Counted from the first letter of the stretch, positions 15,326 through 24,499 are shown. The stretch: 64,000 nucleotides of DNA from Modestobacter sp. VKM Ac-2986 (GCF_026967795.1 NZ_JAPVBH010000008.1:62001-126000), one strand, 5' to 3'. The notes: a model not told the origin generated them from the letters alone. A program made the numbers and translations.

Positions 15326-16662
15326 GCGCCCACCAGCGACTGGCCGCAGACCCGCACGACCTGGCCGTTGACCCCGGCACTGGCCGGCTGGGCGAGCCAG
15401 GCGATCGTCTCGGCGACGTCGACCGGCAGCCCGCCCTGCTGCAGCGAGTTCAGCCGCGCGCCGATCTCCCGGGTGCCCAGCGGCATCCCCGCCGTCATCT
15501 CGGTGACGATGAACCCGGGCGCGACGGCGTTGACCGTGGCCCCGCGCTCGGCGAACGCCGGCGCCCAGGCGCGCACCATGCCGATGATCCCGGCCTTGGA
15601 CGCCGCGTAGTTGGTCTGCCCGCGGTTGCCGGCGATGCCCGACTGCGAACTGACGCTGACCACCCGGGCGCCGGCCTTGAGCGCGCCCTCGGTGTCCAGC
15701 AGCGCCTGGGTCAGGTCGAGCTGGGCCTGCAGGTTCACCGCCAGCACGGCGTTCCAGCGGTCGGCGTCCATGTTGACCAGCAGCTTGTCCCGGGTGATGC
15801 CGGCGTTGTGCACCACGACGTCGGCACCGCCGTGCCGCGCGAGGAGCTGGCGGGCCAGCCGCGGTCCGGCGTCGGGGGCGGTGATGTCCATGGCGACCGC
15901 CGTCCCGCCGACCTCGTTGGCCACCGCGGCGAGGGACTCCCCCGCCGCCGGGACGTCGACCAGCACCACGTGCGCGCCGTCGCGGGACAGCACCCGGGCG
16001 ATCGCCGCACCGATGCCGCGGGCGGCGCCGGTGACCACCGCGGTCCTCCCGGCGAGCGGGCGGTCCTCGTCCTGGCCGGCCGGGACGTCGGCCGCGGCGA
16101 GGGTGAGCACCTGCCCGTCGACGTAGGCCGAGCGGCCGGAGAGGAAGAACCGCACCGGCCCGGCCAGGCCTGCCTCCGCACCGGCGGGCACCAGCACCAG
16201 GTTCGCGGTGGCGCCCGCGCGCAGCTCCTTGGCCAGTGAGCGGACCAGGCCCTCCAGCGCCTGCCGGGCCGCGGCCTGCGCCGGGGAGTCGGCGTCGGCG
16301 GGCGGGTCGGCGAGCACCAGCACCCGGCCGCTGGGTGCCAGCCGCTTGACCGCCGGGGCGAGCAGCGCGTGTGCGCCGGCCAGGTCGGCGGGGCCGGTGA
16401 GCCCGGTGGCGTCGAGCAGGACGGCGGACAGCCGCTCGCCGTCCGCGGTCGGGCTGCTCACCGTCACCCCGGCGTCGATCAGCAGGGTGGTCAGCTGTTC
16501 CTGCAGTCGCCCCTGCCCGGCGGAGCCGACCACGGCGGGGCCGGGCAGCAGCGGCTGACCCGGCTCGAAGCGGCGCAGCTCCACCGGCCGGGGCAGGCCG
16601 AGCTGCTTGGTGATCGTCGCGCCGAGGCCGGAGTTGGCGAAGTCGCGGTACCAGTCGCTCAT
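15322..16662 (-). CDS. fabG4: High-molecular-weight 3-oxoacyl-ACP reductase, FabG4-like
   Basis: A 446-aa protein, twice the length of ordinary FabG. Residues from about 230 form a full SDR domain: VVTGAARGIGAAIA, HNAG, a catalytic Ser in VSSQSG, and YAASKAG with Tyr and Lys. The first 220 residues are a degenerate Rossmann domain, the trait of HMW FabG (FabG4, Rv0242c) which reduces 3-oxoacyl thioesters with NADH. The ATG at 16662 has GAGGA upstream. The four-base overlap with the HtdX-like gene and the FadA2-like thiolase upstream give the block known from mycobacteria. The symbol rests on this architecture and context. Confidence 0.88.
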   Translation of the reverse strand: MSDWYRDFANSGLGATITKQLGLPRPVELRRFEPGQPLLPGPAVVGSAGQGRLQEQLTTLLIDAGVTVSSPTADGERLSAVLLDATGLTGPADLAGAHALLAPAVKRLAPSGRVLVLADPPADADSPAQAAARQALEGLVRSLAKELRAGATANLVLVPAGAEAGLAGPVRFFLSGRSAYVDGQVLTLAAADVPAGQDEDRPLAGRTAVVTGAARGIGAAIARVLSRDGAHVVLVDVPAAGESLAAVANEVGGTAVAMDITAPDAGPRLARQLLARHGGADVVVHNAGITRDKLLVNMDADRWNAVLAVNLQAQLDLTQALLDTEGALKAGARVVSVSSQSGIAGNRGQTNYAASKAGIIGMVRAWAPAFAERGATVNAVAPGFIVTEMTAGMPLGTREIGARLNSLQQGGLPVDVAETIAWLAQPASAGVNGQVVRVCGQSLVGA

Positions 16663-16766
16663 GTCGTCGTCCTCACGTAGGTGCGGCCGGGTCAGGCCGC
16701 GCGGAACAGGGTCAAGCCGCGTGCGCATGCGGCTCCACCCTGCCGTGGCCGGGTCGAGCCGCGTGG

Positions 16767-16806
16767 CCTGACGTTGAGCCGCGCCGTGGCCCGGCTCCAC
16801 GTCAGG
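16767..16806 (-). terminator. Compound hairpin after the thiolase gene
   Basis: CCTGACGT at 16767-16774 pairs with ACGTCAGG at 16799-16806, and inside it GAGCCG pairs with CGGCTC. A perfect 22-bp palindrome centred on GTCGAC lies beside it at 16807-16828 and runs up to the thiolase stop. Together they probably separate thiolase and reductase transcription, at least in part. Confidence 0.6.
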
Positions 16807-16830
16807 TCGTCCGGGTCGACCCGGACGAGG

Positions 16831-18114
16831 TCAGGACTCGAGGATCGCGACGACGCCCTGGCCGCCGGCGGCGCAGATGCTGATCAGCCCGCGCTTGCCC
16901 GGGCCGGCCTCGGCCAGCAGCTTGGCCAGCGTCGCCACGATCCGCCCGCCGGTCGCGGCGAACGGGTGCCCGGCGGCCAGCGAGGAGCCGGCGACGTTGA
17001 GCTTCGACCGGTCGATCGACCCGAGCGCGCCGTCCAGGCCGAGCGTCTCCTTGCAGTAGGCGTCGTCCTCCCACGCCTTGAGCGTGGCGAGCACGGTGGA
17101 GGCGAAGGCCTCGTGCACCTCGTAGAAGTCGAAGTCCTGCAGCGTGAGGCCGTTGCGGGCCAGCAGCACCGGGACGGCGTGGACCGGCGCCATCAGCAGG
17201 CCCTCGCCGCCGTGCACGTGGTCGACCGCCGCGGTCTGCGCGTCGACCAGGTGGGCCAGCACCGGCAGCCCGCGCTCGGCGGCCCACTCGTCGCTGGCCA
17301 GCAGCACGGCCGAGGCCCCGTCGGTGAGGGGCGTGGAGTTGCCCGCCGTCATCGTGGCGTCGGCGCCCTTCCCGAACACCGGCTTGAGCTTGCCCAGCTT
17401 CTCCATCGAGGTGTCCGGCCGCAGGTTGTTGTCCCGCGCCAGGCCCAGGTAAGGGGTGACCAGGTCGTCGAAGAAGCCGCGCTCGTAGGCGGCGGCCAGG
17501 TTCCGGTGCGAGGCCAGCGCGAGCTCGTCCTGTTCGGTGCGGCCGATGCCCCAGTGCGCGGCGGTGACCGCGGCGTGCTCGCCCATCGACAGCCCGGTGC
17601 GCGGCTCGGACGTGCTCGGCACCGACGGCGACAGGTGCCCGGGCCGCAGACCGCTGAGCGCCTTGAGCCGCTGCTGCAGGGTCTTGGCGCGGTTGAGCTC
17701 CATGAGCACCCGGCGCAGGTCCTCGTTCACCGCGACCGGGGCGTCGGAGGCGGTGTCGACGCCGCCGGCGACGCCCGACTCGACCTGGCCCAGGGCGATC
17801 TTGTTGGCGACCAGCACGGCCGCCTCCAGCCCGGTGCCGCACGCCTGCTGGACGTCGTAGGCCGGCGTCGCCGCGGACAGCCGGGAGCCGAGCACCGCCT
17901 CGCGGGTCAGGTTGAAGTCCCGGGAGTGCTTGAGCACCGCACCGGCGACGACCTCGCCGACCTGGGCGTCCTGCAGCCCGAAGCGGGCGACCAGGCCGTC
18001 GATCGCCGCGGTGAGCATGTCCTGGTTGCTCGCCCGGGCGTAGACGGAGTTGGCGCGGGCGAACGGGGTGCGGTTGCCCCCCACGATCGCGGCCTTGCGG
18101 GTCTGCGCTGCCAT
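16831..18114 (-). CDS. Acetyl-CoA C-acetyltransferase, FadA2-like thiolase
   Basis: A 427-aa thiolase. The nucleophilic Cys is at residue 92 in QQACGTGLEA; VHEAFA and GHPFAATG supply the active-site His residues and ICAAGGQG the second Cys. It catalyses reversible acyl-CoA condensation or thiolysis. It lies upstream of the FabG4- and HtdX-like genes on the same strand, the set seen around fadA2 in mycobacteria. The ATG at 18114 has GGAGG six bases upstream. Direction (synthesis or degradation) cannot be told, but the neighbouring acyl-CoA dehydrogenase under the shared control region favours beta-oxidation or chain remodelling. Confidence 0.9.
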   Translation of the reverse strand: MAAQTRKAAIVGGNRTPFARANSVYARASNQDMLTAAIDGLVARFGLQDAQVGEVVAGAVLKHSRDFNLTREAVLGSRLSAATPAYDVQQACGTGLEAAVLVANKIALGQVESGVAGGVDTASDAPVAVNEDLRRVLMELNRAKTLQQRLKALSGLRPGHLSPSVPSTSEPRTGLSMGEHAAVTAAHWGIGRTEQDELALASHRNLAAAYERGFFDDLVTPYLGLARDNNLRPDTSMEKLGKLKPVFGKGADATMTAGNSTPLTDGASAVLLASDEWAAERGLPVLAHLVDAQTAAVDHVHGGEGLLMAPVHAVPVLLARNGLTLQDFDFYEVHEAFASTVLATLKAWEDDAYCKETLGLDGALGSIDRSKLNVAGSSLAAGHPFAATGGRIVATLAKLLAEAGPGKRGLISICAAGGQGVVAILES

Positions 18115-18136
18115 CGAGGACCTCCGTTGGTCTTCC

Positions 18137-18196
18137 GGCCATGTTCGCCGACATGGCCCTCATGGGTGGTGGGCGGTACTCAAAGTACCAGGTACC
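18137..18196. promoter_or_regulatory. Palindrome cluster in the thiolase/TetR divergent promoter
   Basis: The 91-bp divergent gap holds GGCCATGT/ACATGGCC (18137-18144 and 18151-18158) and then GGTACTCAAAGTACC (18175-18189), immediately followed by A and GGTACC, so GTACCAGGTAC at 18185-18195 is a second overlapping palindrome. Three GGTAC-type half-sites end ten bases before the TetR start codon. This is the expected position for TetR autoregulation and for control of the divergent thiolase operon. Confidence 0.6.
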
Positions 18197-18205
18197 GTTC
18201 GTCCC

Positions 18206-18856
18206 GTGGACGCTCCGACGACGACGCCGCGCGACCGGCGCAGCACGCGCTGGGACGAGCACCGCCGCACCCGGCGCGAGCAGCTGGTGCAGGCCACCCT
18301 CGCCGCCGTCGGCAAGCACGGCGCGGGCGTCGGGATGGACGAGATCGCCGCCGAGGCAGGGACCTCCAAGACCGTCGTCTACCGGCACTTCACCGACCGC
18401 AACGAGCTCTACGTCGCCGTCTGCACCCGGGTCGCCGAGCAGCTGACCCGCAAGCTGCGCGAGGCCGTGGGCAGCAGCGGCCACCCGCGCGAGATGGTCG
18501 CCGCCGCGGTCGACACCTACCTGCACTTCCTGGAGGCCGACCCCGAGGTCTACCGCTTCGTGGTCTCCCACCAGCTCCCCACCGACGGCGAGGACCCGCT
18601 GACCAGCCTCTCCGACCTCGTCGGCGACGAGCTGGGCCAGATGGTCGCCGCCGCCCTGCGCCGCGCCGGGCAGGACACCGCCGCCGCCGTCCCGTGGGGG
18701 CACAGCGTCATCGGCGGGATCCGCGCCGCCGCCGACTGGTGGCTGCGCGCCGACCGCCCGATGCCCCGCTCCCAGCTCGCCGCGTCGCTGACCGACCTGG
18801 CCTGGGCCGGGCTCGGTGGCGTCGTCACCCCGCACACCCCCCTGGAGGACAGATGA
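18206..18856 (+). CDS. TetR-family transcriptional regulator
   Basis: A 216-aa regulator. The helix-turn-helix spans about residues 22-68: QLVQATLAAVGKHGAGVGMDEIAAEAG followed by TSKTVVYRHFTDRNELY. The C-terminal domain has FLEADPEVYRFVVSHQ and an ACYL-binding-type helical bundle. The GTG at 18206 sits ten bases after the GGTAC palindromes and has no SD, so the message may be leaderless. Its stop overlaps the acyl-CoA dehydrogenase start (ATGA), making a two-gene operon divergent from the FadA2-FabG4-HtdX genes. A fatty-acyl-CoA ligand is likely from context, not shown. Confidence 0.88.
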   Translation: MDAPTTTPRDRRSTRWDEHRRTRREQLVQATLAAVGKHGAGVGMDEIAAEAGTSKTVVYRHFTDRNELYVAVCTRVAEQLTRKLREAVGSSGHPREMVAAAVDTYLHFLEADPEVYRFVVSHQLPTDGEDPLTSLSDLVGDELGQMVAAALRRAGQDTAAAVPWGHSVIGGIRAAADWWLRADRPMPRSQLAASLTDLAWAGLGGVVTPHTPLEDR

Positions 18857-20892
18857 CCGGCAGCCCCGCACTCCAGCCCGTCGACCCCCGCGCGATCCAG
18901 CAGGTGCTCGACGGCCGTTGGGCGCACGTCCGCCAGGACGCCCGCGATCTGCTGGGCACCGCCGAGTACGCGGTGGTCCACGGGGAGACGATGGAGCAGG
19001 CCCGGGCCCGGATCACCGCGCTGGTCGCGAAGCTGGCCGCCACCGGCCAGGTCGGGCTGGCCTTCCCGGCCGCGTACGGCGGCTCGGACGACGCCGGCGG
19101 CTCGGTCGCCGCGATCGAGATGCTCGCGCTCGCCGACCTCTCGCTGATGGTCAAGGCCGGTGTGCAGTGGGGGCTGTTCGGTGGCGCGGTGCAGGCACTG
19201 GGCAACCAGCGCCAGCACGACGTGTACCTGCCGGCGATCATCGGCTTCGACCTGCCCGGCTGCTTCGCCATGACCGAGACCGGACACGGCTCCGACGTCC
19301 AGCAGCTGCGCACCACCTGCACCTACGACCCGGCGACCCAGACGTTCGACCTGCACACCCCGCACGCCGCGGCCCGCAAGGACTACATCGGCAACGCCGC
19401 GCAGGACGGCCGGATGGCCGTCGTCTTCGCCCAGCTGGTGACGCAGGGGCAGGGCCGGGGCGTGCACGCCTTCCTGGTGCCGATCCGGGACGCCGACGGC
19501 ACCCCCGCCCCCGGCGTGACCATCGGCGACGACGGCTCCAAGGCCGGGCTGCTCGGGGTGGACAACGGCCGGCTGTCCTTCGACCACGTCACCGTGCCGC
19601 GGGACATGCTGCTGGACCGCTACGGCCAGGTGGCCGCCGACGGCACCTACAGCTCCTCGATCGAGAACGAGTCCCGGCGCTTCTTCACCATGCTCGGCAC
19701 GCTGGTGCGCGGCCGGGTCAGCGTCGGCGGCTCGGCCTCCTCGGCGGCCAAGGTGGCCCTGGAGATCGCCGTCCGGTACGGCGACGTCCGGCGGCAGTTC
19801 GCCGCCCCCGGCGAGGACCGCGAGGTGGTCGTCAACGACTACCTGGTGCACCAGCGCAAGCTGCTGCCCGCGCTGGCCCGCACCTATGCGTTGGCCTTTG
19901 CGCAGGAGGAGCTGACCAGCACGATGCACGACGTGCTGTCGGCCCGGGAGCCGGACGACGCTGCGCAGCGGGAGCTGGAGTCACGCGCCGCCGGGCTCAA
20001 GGCCGTGCAGACCTGGCACGCCACGGCGACCGTCCAGCTGTGCCGCGAGGCGTGCGGCGGCGCGGGCTACCTGGCGGAGAACCGGCTGCCGGGCCTGCGC
20101 GCCGACGTCGACGTCTTCACCACCTTCGAGGGCGACAACACGGTGCTCATGCAGCTGGTCGCCAAGGGCCTGCTCACCGGCTACCGGGACGCCTTCGGCT
20201 CGCTCGACGGCTGGGGTCGCGCGCAGTTCGTCGCCGACCAGGTGCGGGAGACCGTGCTGGAGCGCACCGCCGCCCGCGGGCTGATCCAGCGACTGGTCGA
20301 CGCGGTCCCCCGCCGGGACGAGGACACCTCGATGCTCGACCGCGGCTGGCAGCTGCGCGCCTTCGAGGACCGCGAGCAGCACCTGCTGGACGGAGCCGTG
20401 AAGCGGCTGCGGAAGAACGCCGCCACCAAGCGCGACCGGCCGTTCGACGTCTTCAACGACGTCCAGGACCACGTGCTGGCCACCGCGCAGGCCCACGTGG
20501 ACCGGGTCGTGCTCGAGGCGTTCGTCGCCGGCATCGAGCGGACCCCCGACCCGGCCGCGAAGGCCCTGCTCGGGCGGGTGTGCGACCTGTACGCGCTGAC
20601 CACCATCGAGGCGGAGAAGGGCTGGTTCCTGCAGCACGGCCGGCTCACCCCGGCGCGGGCCAAGACGCTCACCAGCGTGGTCAACGACCTGCTCCGCGAG
20701 CTGCGGCCGCACATGCGCACCCTGGTCGACGCCTTCGGCACCCCCGAGCCGTGGCTCAACGCCGCGCTGCTGACCGAGGAGCCGGCCCGGCAGGCGGAGA
20801 TGGCCGCGCACGACGCCGCCCTCCGCCGCGCCGGCGGCGAGCCCCAGCAGCCCGCCACCGCCACAGACCTGGCGGTCGCCCCCGCCCAGTGA
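18853..20892 (+). CDS. Acyl-CoA oxidase-type acyl-CoA dehydrogenase
   Basis: A 679-aa flavoprotein. The FAD-binding core has CFAMTETGHGSDVQQL and a central beta-domain; the C-terminal half from about residue 420 is the ACOX helical extension, with GGAGYLAENRLPGLRADVD and TTFEGDNTVLMQL carrying the catalytic Glu region. It oxidises acyl-CoA to trans-2-enoyl-CoA; whether oxygen or ETF is the acceptor is not readable. The ATG at 18853 shares four bases with the TetR stop. Together with the divergent thiolase, reductase and dehydratase it supplies every step of a beta-oxidation or remodelling cycle. Confidence 0.9.
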   Translation: MTGSPALQPVDPRAIQQVLDGRWAHVRQDARDLLGTAEYAVVHGETMEQARARITALVAKLAATGQVGLAFPAAYGGSDDAGGSVAAIEMLALADLSLMVKAGVQWGLFGGAVQALGNQRQHDVYLPAIIGFDLPGCFAMTETGHGSDVQQLRTTCTYDPATQTFDLHTPHAAARKDYIGNAAQDGRMAVVFAQLVTQGQGRGVHAFLVPIRDADGTPAPGVTIGDDGSKAGLLGVDNGRLSFDHVTVPRDMLLDRYGQVAADGTYSSSIENESRRFFTMLGTLVRGRVSVGGSASSAAKVALEIAVRYGDVRRQFAAPGEDREVVVNDYLVHQRKLLPALARTYALAFAQEELTSTMHDVLSAREPDDAAQRELESRAAGLKAVQTWHATATVQLCREACGGAGYLAENRLPGLRADVDVFTTFEGDNTVLMQLVAKGLLTGYRDAFGSLDGWGRAQFVADQVRETVLERTAARGLIQRLVDAVPRRDEDTSMLDRGWQLRAFEDREQHLLDGAVKRLRKNAATKRDRPFDVFNDVQDHVLATAQAHVDRVVLEAFVAGIERTPDPAAKALLGRVCDLYALTTIEAEKGWFLQHGRLTPARAKTLTSVVNDLLRELRPHMRTLVDAFGTPEPWLNAALLTEEPARQAEMAAHDAALRRAGGEPQQPATATDLAVAPAQ

Positions 20893-20915
20893 CGCCGTCC
20901 CCTGAGGGCGGAAGT

Positions 20916-20988
20916 GGCCACCTTCGCCCCTAGGGGGCGAGTGCTGCGATCTCGTGGTCTCCCGGGCCGGGTGGCCACGAGATCGCAG
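20916..20988. repeat. Two intergenic palindromes of recurring type
   Basis: A 24-bp near-perfect palindrome centred on GTGGCCAC lies at 20916-20939 and closely resembles the perfect one at 32676-32717. Next to it CTGCGATCTCGTGG (20944-20957) pairs exactly with CCACGAGATCGCAG (20975-20988). Both lie between convergent genes, ahead of a third palindrome at 21019-21064. They look like members of dispersed intergenic repeat families. Confidence 0.6.
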
Positions 20989-21018
20989 AGCTCGCGCTCC
21001 CCGGCACCCGGACGCGGA

Positions 21019-21064
21019 CAGACCACTGCCCCGGTGCCCGTACGGGCACCGGGGCAGTGGTCTG
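21019..21064. terminator. Perfect 46-bp palindrome, bidirectional terminator
   Basis: Two 23-base arms meet at 21041/21042 with no mismatch; the outer ends are CAGACCACTG and CAGTGGTCTG. It sits between the acyl-CoA dehydrogenase stop at 20892 and the GH3 stop at 21080, which converge. A hairpin of this length would stop RNA polymerase from either side. Confidence 0.8.
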
Positions 21065-21079
21065 CCTGCCGGGAGACGG

Positions 21080-24000
21080 CTACTTGACCGTCACCGTGGC
21101 CGTCCGCGAGTACTTCGCGCCGGCCAGGTCGGCCACCACGGTCACCCGGACGACGCCGCGCTGGGTGGCGGTGAGCCGCCCGTCGGGGGTCACCGTCGCC
21201 CCCGCGGTGTTGTCCTCGTTGAGCGCCAGGCGATAGGTGTAGGTCACGCCCTCGGCAGCCGGGGTGAGCCCGGCCGTCAGCGCCACACCGCGCCGGGCGT
21301 CACGCGCCGCGACCGTGGAGTCCGCGAAGGACACCAGGTGGTCGTGCAGCGTCACGTCGCCGTCGACCAGGGCGCCGTTGCGCACGACCACCGGGAAGCT
21401 GGTCGACTGCGTGTCGCCCCCGGCGACCACCGTGGCGGTGATCGTCGCGACGCCGGCACCGACCGGCCGCACGGCACCGGTCCGGTCCACCTTCGCGACC
21501 GCTGGGTCCGAGCTCTCGTACCGGACGTTGGACTTGGACAGGTCGTAGAACGAGTCGTCGTCCCGCGTGGCGGAGAGGTTGGCGTGGATGGCGTTGTCCG
21601 GCGTCGCGGTGTTGAGCACCACGCCGTCGGGCACCGCGGCCACGACACCGATGCCGGGCTTGAGCGCCCCGCCCAGGGTGAACGTCGAGGTCAGGGCCTT
21701 CGAGGTGTCCGAGGACGCCCCCACCCGCAGGGTCCAGCGGCCCCGGTCCCAGGTCTTGCGGTCCTTGGCGGTGTCCCAGGACCAGAGGTCCTCGCCGTCG
21801 ATCTCCAGCGAGACGGTGCGGGTCTCACCGGCGGGCACGGACACCTTCTCGAAGCTCTTCAGCTGCTGGTCGGGCCGCGTGGCGTCCCCCGCCTTCGGCG
21901 AGGACACGTAGGCCTGCACCACCTCGGCGCCGTCGACGTCGGAGGTGTTGCGGACGTCGACCGTGGCGGTCACCGTGTCGTCCGGGTCGGCGTGCTTCCG
22001 GTCGATCTGGAGGTTCGAGTACTCGAACTGCGAGTACGAGAGCCCGTGGCCGAACGGGTAGGTCACGTCACCGGTGAAGTACTGGTAGCTGCGCCCGTTG
22101 CGCCCCTCGGTGGGGGTCATCACGTAGTCGCGGGCGTCGGCGAGCTGCTCGATGTCCGAATACTGCGTGAAGGGCAGCTTGCCGTTGGGGTTGACGGTGC
22201 CGAACAGCACCCGGCCCACCGTGTCGCCCTGGTACATGCCGTTGTAGGTCGACCACACGATCGCCGCGGCCGAGTCCTTGAAGGGCTCGATGTCCACGGT
22301 GCTCACCGATTGGATCCACGCCACCGTGCGCGGGTTGAGCGCGGCGACGGTGCTGACCAGGTCGGCCTGCCCACGGGGCAGCTCGATGTCGGGCCGGTCC
22401 TCGTCCTCGGAGGAGTCCGAGGGGTTGCCGGCGATGGCCGGGGTCGTCGAGTTGTTGCCCGCGATGGTGCCCACGTAGGTGACGACCGCGTCAGCGTCAC
22501 GGATGGTCTGCTGCTCCTCCGGCGTGAGCTGGGGTTGGAAGGAGTCGTTCTCGTAGACGAAGTACAGCGTCTGCGCGCCCGTGGGGCCGCTGTACGCCGT
22601 CGCCGCCGTGGCGCCCGCGGCGGGCACGGAGCCCGCGACCGCACCGTCGCGCGAGCCGACCCGGACGTCGAAGCGGCCGCCCTCGAGGGTCGAGGTGGCG
22701 CTGCCCTGCCGGACCTCGACGCTGGCGGTGCCGGCCGGGACCTGGACGTCGGCGCCGAACCAGCCGTTCCACGCACCGAGGGTCTGCATGCTGTTGTAGG
22801 CGGTCGCCGGGTTGCTCCACGGCTGCACGCCGCGCCAGCCGGAGAACATGTCGCTGCGCAGGATCGTCTCCGGGCTCACCCGGCCCAGCTCGTTGCCGGC
22901 GGCGTCGAGGAAGCGCACCGCGGCGGGCGTGGCCGCCTGACCGGCGGCCGGGGCGACGGGCGAGCCGATGGAGGGCTTGCGCTTGTTCTCCAGGCCCGTC
23001 TTGTTCATGCCCGAGATGTAGGTGACCTCGGCGCCGGGGTTGCTCGCCGCCACCGCCTCCTCGATGCCCTGCAGCGCGTTGGAGTTCTCGGCGATGCGGG
23101 TGGGCGAGTAGTCGCCGTGCACCTCGGTGGTGGCCAGCGGACCCACGACGACGACGCTGTCCGCGTCCTCCGCCGTCAGCGGCAGGGCCGGGGCCGCACC
23201 CGCCGGGGCGTCGTTCTTCAGCAGGACGACGGCCTCGTCGCTCATCTGCTGCGAGATCGCGAGGTGCTCAGGGCTGGAGACCTGGTTCTCGATCGTGTAG
23301 TCGCCGTTGCGCCACGGCACCTGGTCGGCCGGGTCGAACTCGCCGGTCCGCATGCGGATGGTGAACGTGCGGGTCAGCGAGACGTCCATGTCCGCCTCGG
23401 TGACGTTCCCCTCGGCGTGGGACTGCTCCAGGTGGTTCGGGTAGTCCTGGTCCATGCAGTCCAGGTCGACGCCCGTCTTCAGCGTCCAGGCCACGGCCTG
23501 CGGGGCTGTCAGCGGTGCCGCGAAGCCCGGCGGCGTCCAGTTGTGGTTGGAGGTCTGCCAGACGTCGCGGACGGCGTCGCAGTCGGACACGACGGTGCCG
23601 TCGAAGCCGAAGGTGCGCCGCGCGAGGTCCTCCACCAGCTCCTTGCTGGCCGAGACCGGCGTGCCGTTGACCTCGTTGTAGGAGGTCATCAGCGACCCGG
23701 CGCCGTACTCGCCCACCAGCGCGGCGAAGGCCGGCGTGTAGTACTCGCGCAGCTCCGCCTCGCTGACGTTCGAGCTGCCGGTGTGCCGGTTGTTCTCGGA
23801 GTTGTTGGCCAGGTAGTGCTTGGGGGTGGCGACCGTCTTGAGGTACTTCTCGTCCTCACCCTGCATGCCGACGACGAACTGCCCGCCGATCGCGGAGGTG
23901 AGGAACGGGTCCTCGCCGTAGGTCTCCTCGGCCCGGCCCCAGCGCGGGTCGCGGTCCATGTTGATCGTGGGCGACCAGTAGGTCAGGCCCTTGTTGGCCG

Positions 24001-24499
24001 CGGCCACGCCCGGGGAGGCGAAGTTGTTCATGGCGCGCGCCTCGTCGGAGGTCGCCGACGCCATCCGCTTGACCAGCTCCGGGTTCCAGGTGGCGGCGAT
24101 GCCCAGGCCCGTGGGGAACTCGGTGGCCTCGCCCCCCTGGTTGAGCTTGCGCTCGGGGTCCTCCGCCGCGCGGGCGACGCCGTGCAGTGCCTCGTTCCAG
24201 TAGTCGTAGGCCGCGACGCCCAGCCGCGGGATCGCGGGGGCGACCCCGACGTTGTGCTGCCGCTCGGCGCGGAACTGCTGGATCTTCTCCGCCCGGGTCA
24301 TCCGGGAGACCAGGTCCGCGGCGCGGACCTGGAAGGGCAGCGCGGTGTTCCGGAAGGCGGCGAGCTCCGCGGCGACCGCGGGGGCCGGCGGCGCCGGTGC
24401 CGCGGCGGCGACGGCGGGCGCCACCAGGCCGGCGGACAGCACCGCCGTGGTGACGAGCGCGCCGACGTGTGTGCGGCGGCGGGTGACAGGTGACTTCAT
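21080..24499 (-). CDS. Secreted multidomain glycoside hydrolase family 3
   Basis: A 1,139-aa exported enzyme. A signal peptide (1-33, ending in Ala repeats) precedes a GH3 N-terminal barrel with FPTGLGIAATW, DPRWGRAEETYGEDP, KHYLANN and nucleophile Asp306 in VVSDCDAV. The GH3 C-terminal domain (VVLLKND, VVVVGP, YGxYP-type GHGLSY) is split by a roughly 150-residue CBM/PA14-like insert (about 520-670). A fibronectin-III-like domain and a bacterial Ig-like domain (DLSKSNVRYESSDPAVAKV) end the protein. The motif set is that of beta-xylosidase/beta-glucosidase GH3 enzymes. The ATG at 24499 starts the signal peptide. Plant-polysaccharide breakdown outside the cell is inferred. Confidence 0.9.
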   Translation of the reverse strand: MKSPVTRRRTHVGALVTTAVLSAGLVAPAVAAAAPAPPAPAVAAELAAFRNTALPFQVRAADLVSRMTRAEKIQQFRAERQHNVGVAPAIPRLGVAAYDYWNEALHGVARAAEDPERKLNQGGEATEFPTGLGIAATWNPELVKRMASATSDEARAMNNFASPGVAAANKGLTYWSPTINMDRDPRWGRAEETYGEDPFLTSAIGGQFVVGMQGEDEKYLKTVATPKHYLANNSENNRHTGSSNVSEAELREYYTPAFAALVGEYGAGSLMTSYNEVNGTPVSASKELVEDLARRTFGFDGTVVSDCDAVRDVWQTSNHNWTPPGFAAPLTAPQAVAWTLKTGVDLDCMDQDYPNHLEQSHAEGNVTEADMDVSLTRTFTIRMRTGEFDPADQVPWRNGDYTIENQVSSPEHLAISQQMSDEAVVLLKNDAPAGAAPALPLTAEDADSVVVVGPLATTEVHGDYSPTRIAENSNALQGIEEAVAASNPGAEVTYISGMNKTGLENKRKPSIGSPVAPAAGQAATPAAVRFLDAAGNELGRVSPETILRSDMFSGWRGVQPWSNPATAYNSMQTLGAWNGWFGADVQVPAGTASVEVRQGSATSTLEGGRFDVRVGSRDGAVAGSVPAAGATAATAYSGPTGAQTLYFVYENDSFQPQLTPEEQQTIRDADAVVTYVGTIAGNNSTTPAIAGNPSDSSEDEDRPDIELPRGQADLVSTVAALNPRTVAWIQSVSTVDIEPFKDSAAAIVWSTYNGMYQGDTVGRVLFGTVNPNGKLPFTQYSDIEQLADARDYVMTPTEGRNGRSYQYFTGDVTYPFGHGLSYSQFEYSNLQIDRKHADPDDTVTATVDVRNTSDVDGAEVVQAYVSSPKAGDATRPDQQLKSFEKVSVPAGETRTVSLEIDGEDLWSWDTAKDRKTWDRGRWTLRVGASSDTSKALTSTFTLGGALKPGIGVVAAVPDGVVLNTATPDNAIHANLSATRDDDSFYDLSKSNVRYESSDPAVAKVDRTGAVRPVGAGVATITATVVAGGDTQSTSFPVVVRNGALVDGDVTLHDHLVSFADSTVAARDARRGVALTAGLTPAAEGVTYTYRLALNEDNTAGATVTPDGRLTATQRGVVRVTVVADLAGAKYSRTATVTVK

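Noticed and set aside
16690-16765. Repeated AAGCCGCGTG/GAGCCGCGTG words upstream of the FabG4-like gene
   Set aside because: Imperfect and short; better explained by the hairpins and local G+C composition than by a regulator array.
16681-20892. Very long plus-strand open frame (1,403 codons)
   Set aside because: Only the part from 18853 is a gene. The upstream half lies antisense to the thiolase and gives Arg/Gly/Pro-rich nonsense, an effect of high G+C.
20954-24493. 1,179-codon plus-strand frame opposite the GH3 gene
   Set aside because: Antisense to a clear secreted GH3 enzyme; composition is typical of the complement of codons with G/C third positions, and no domain is visible.
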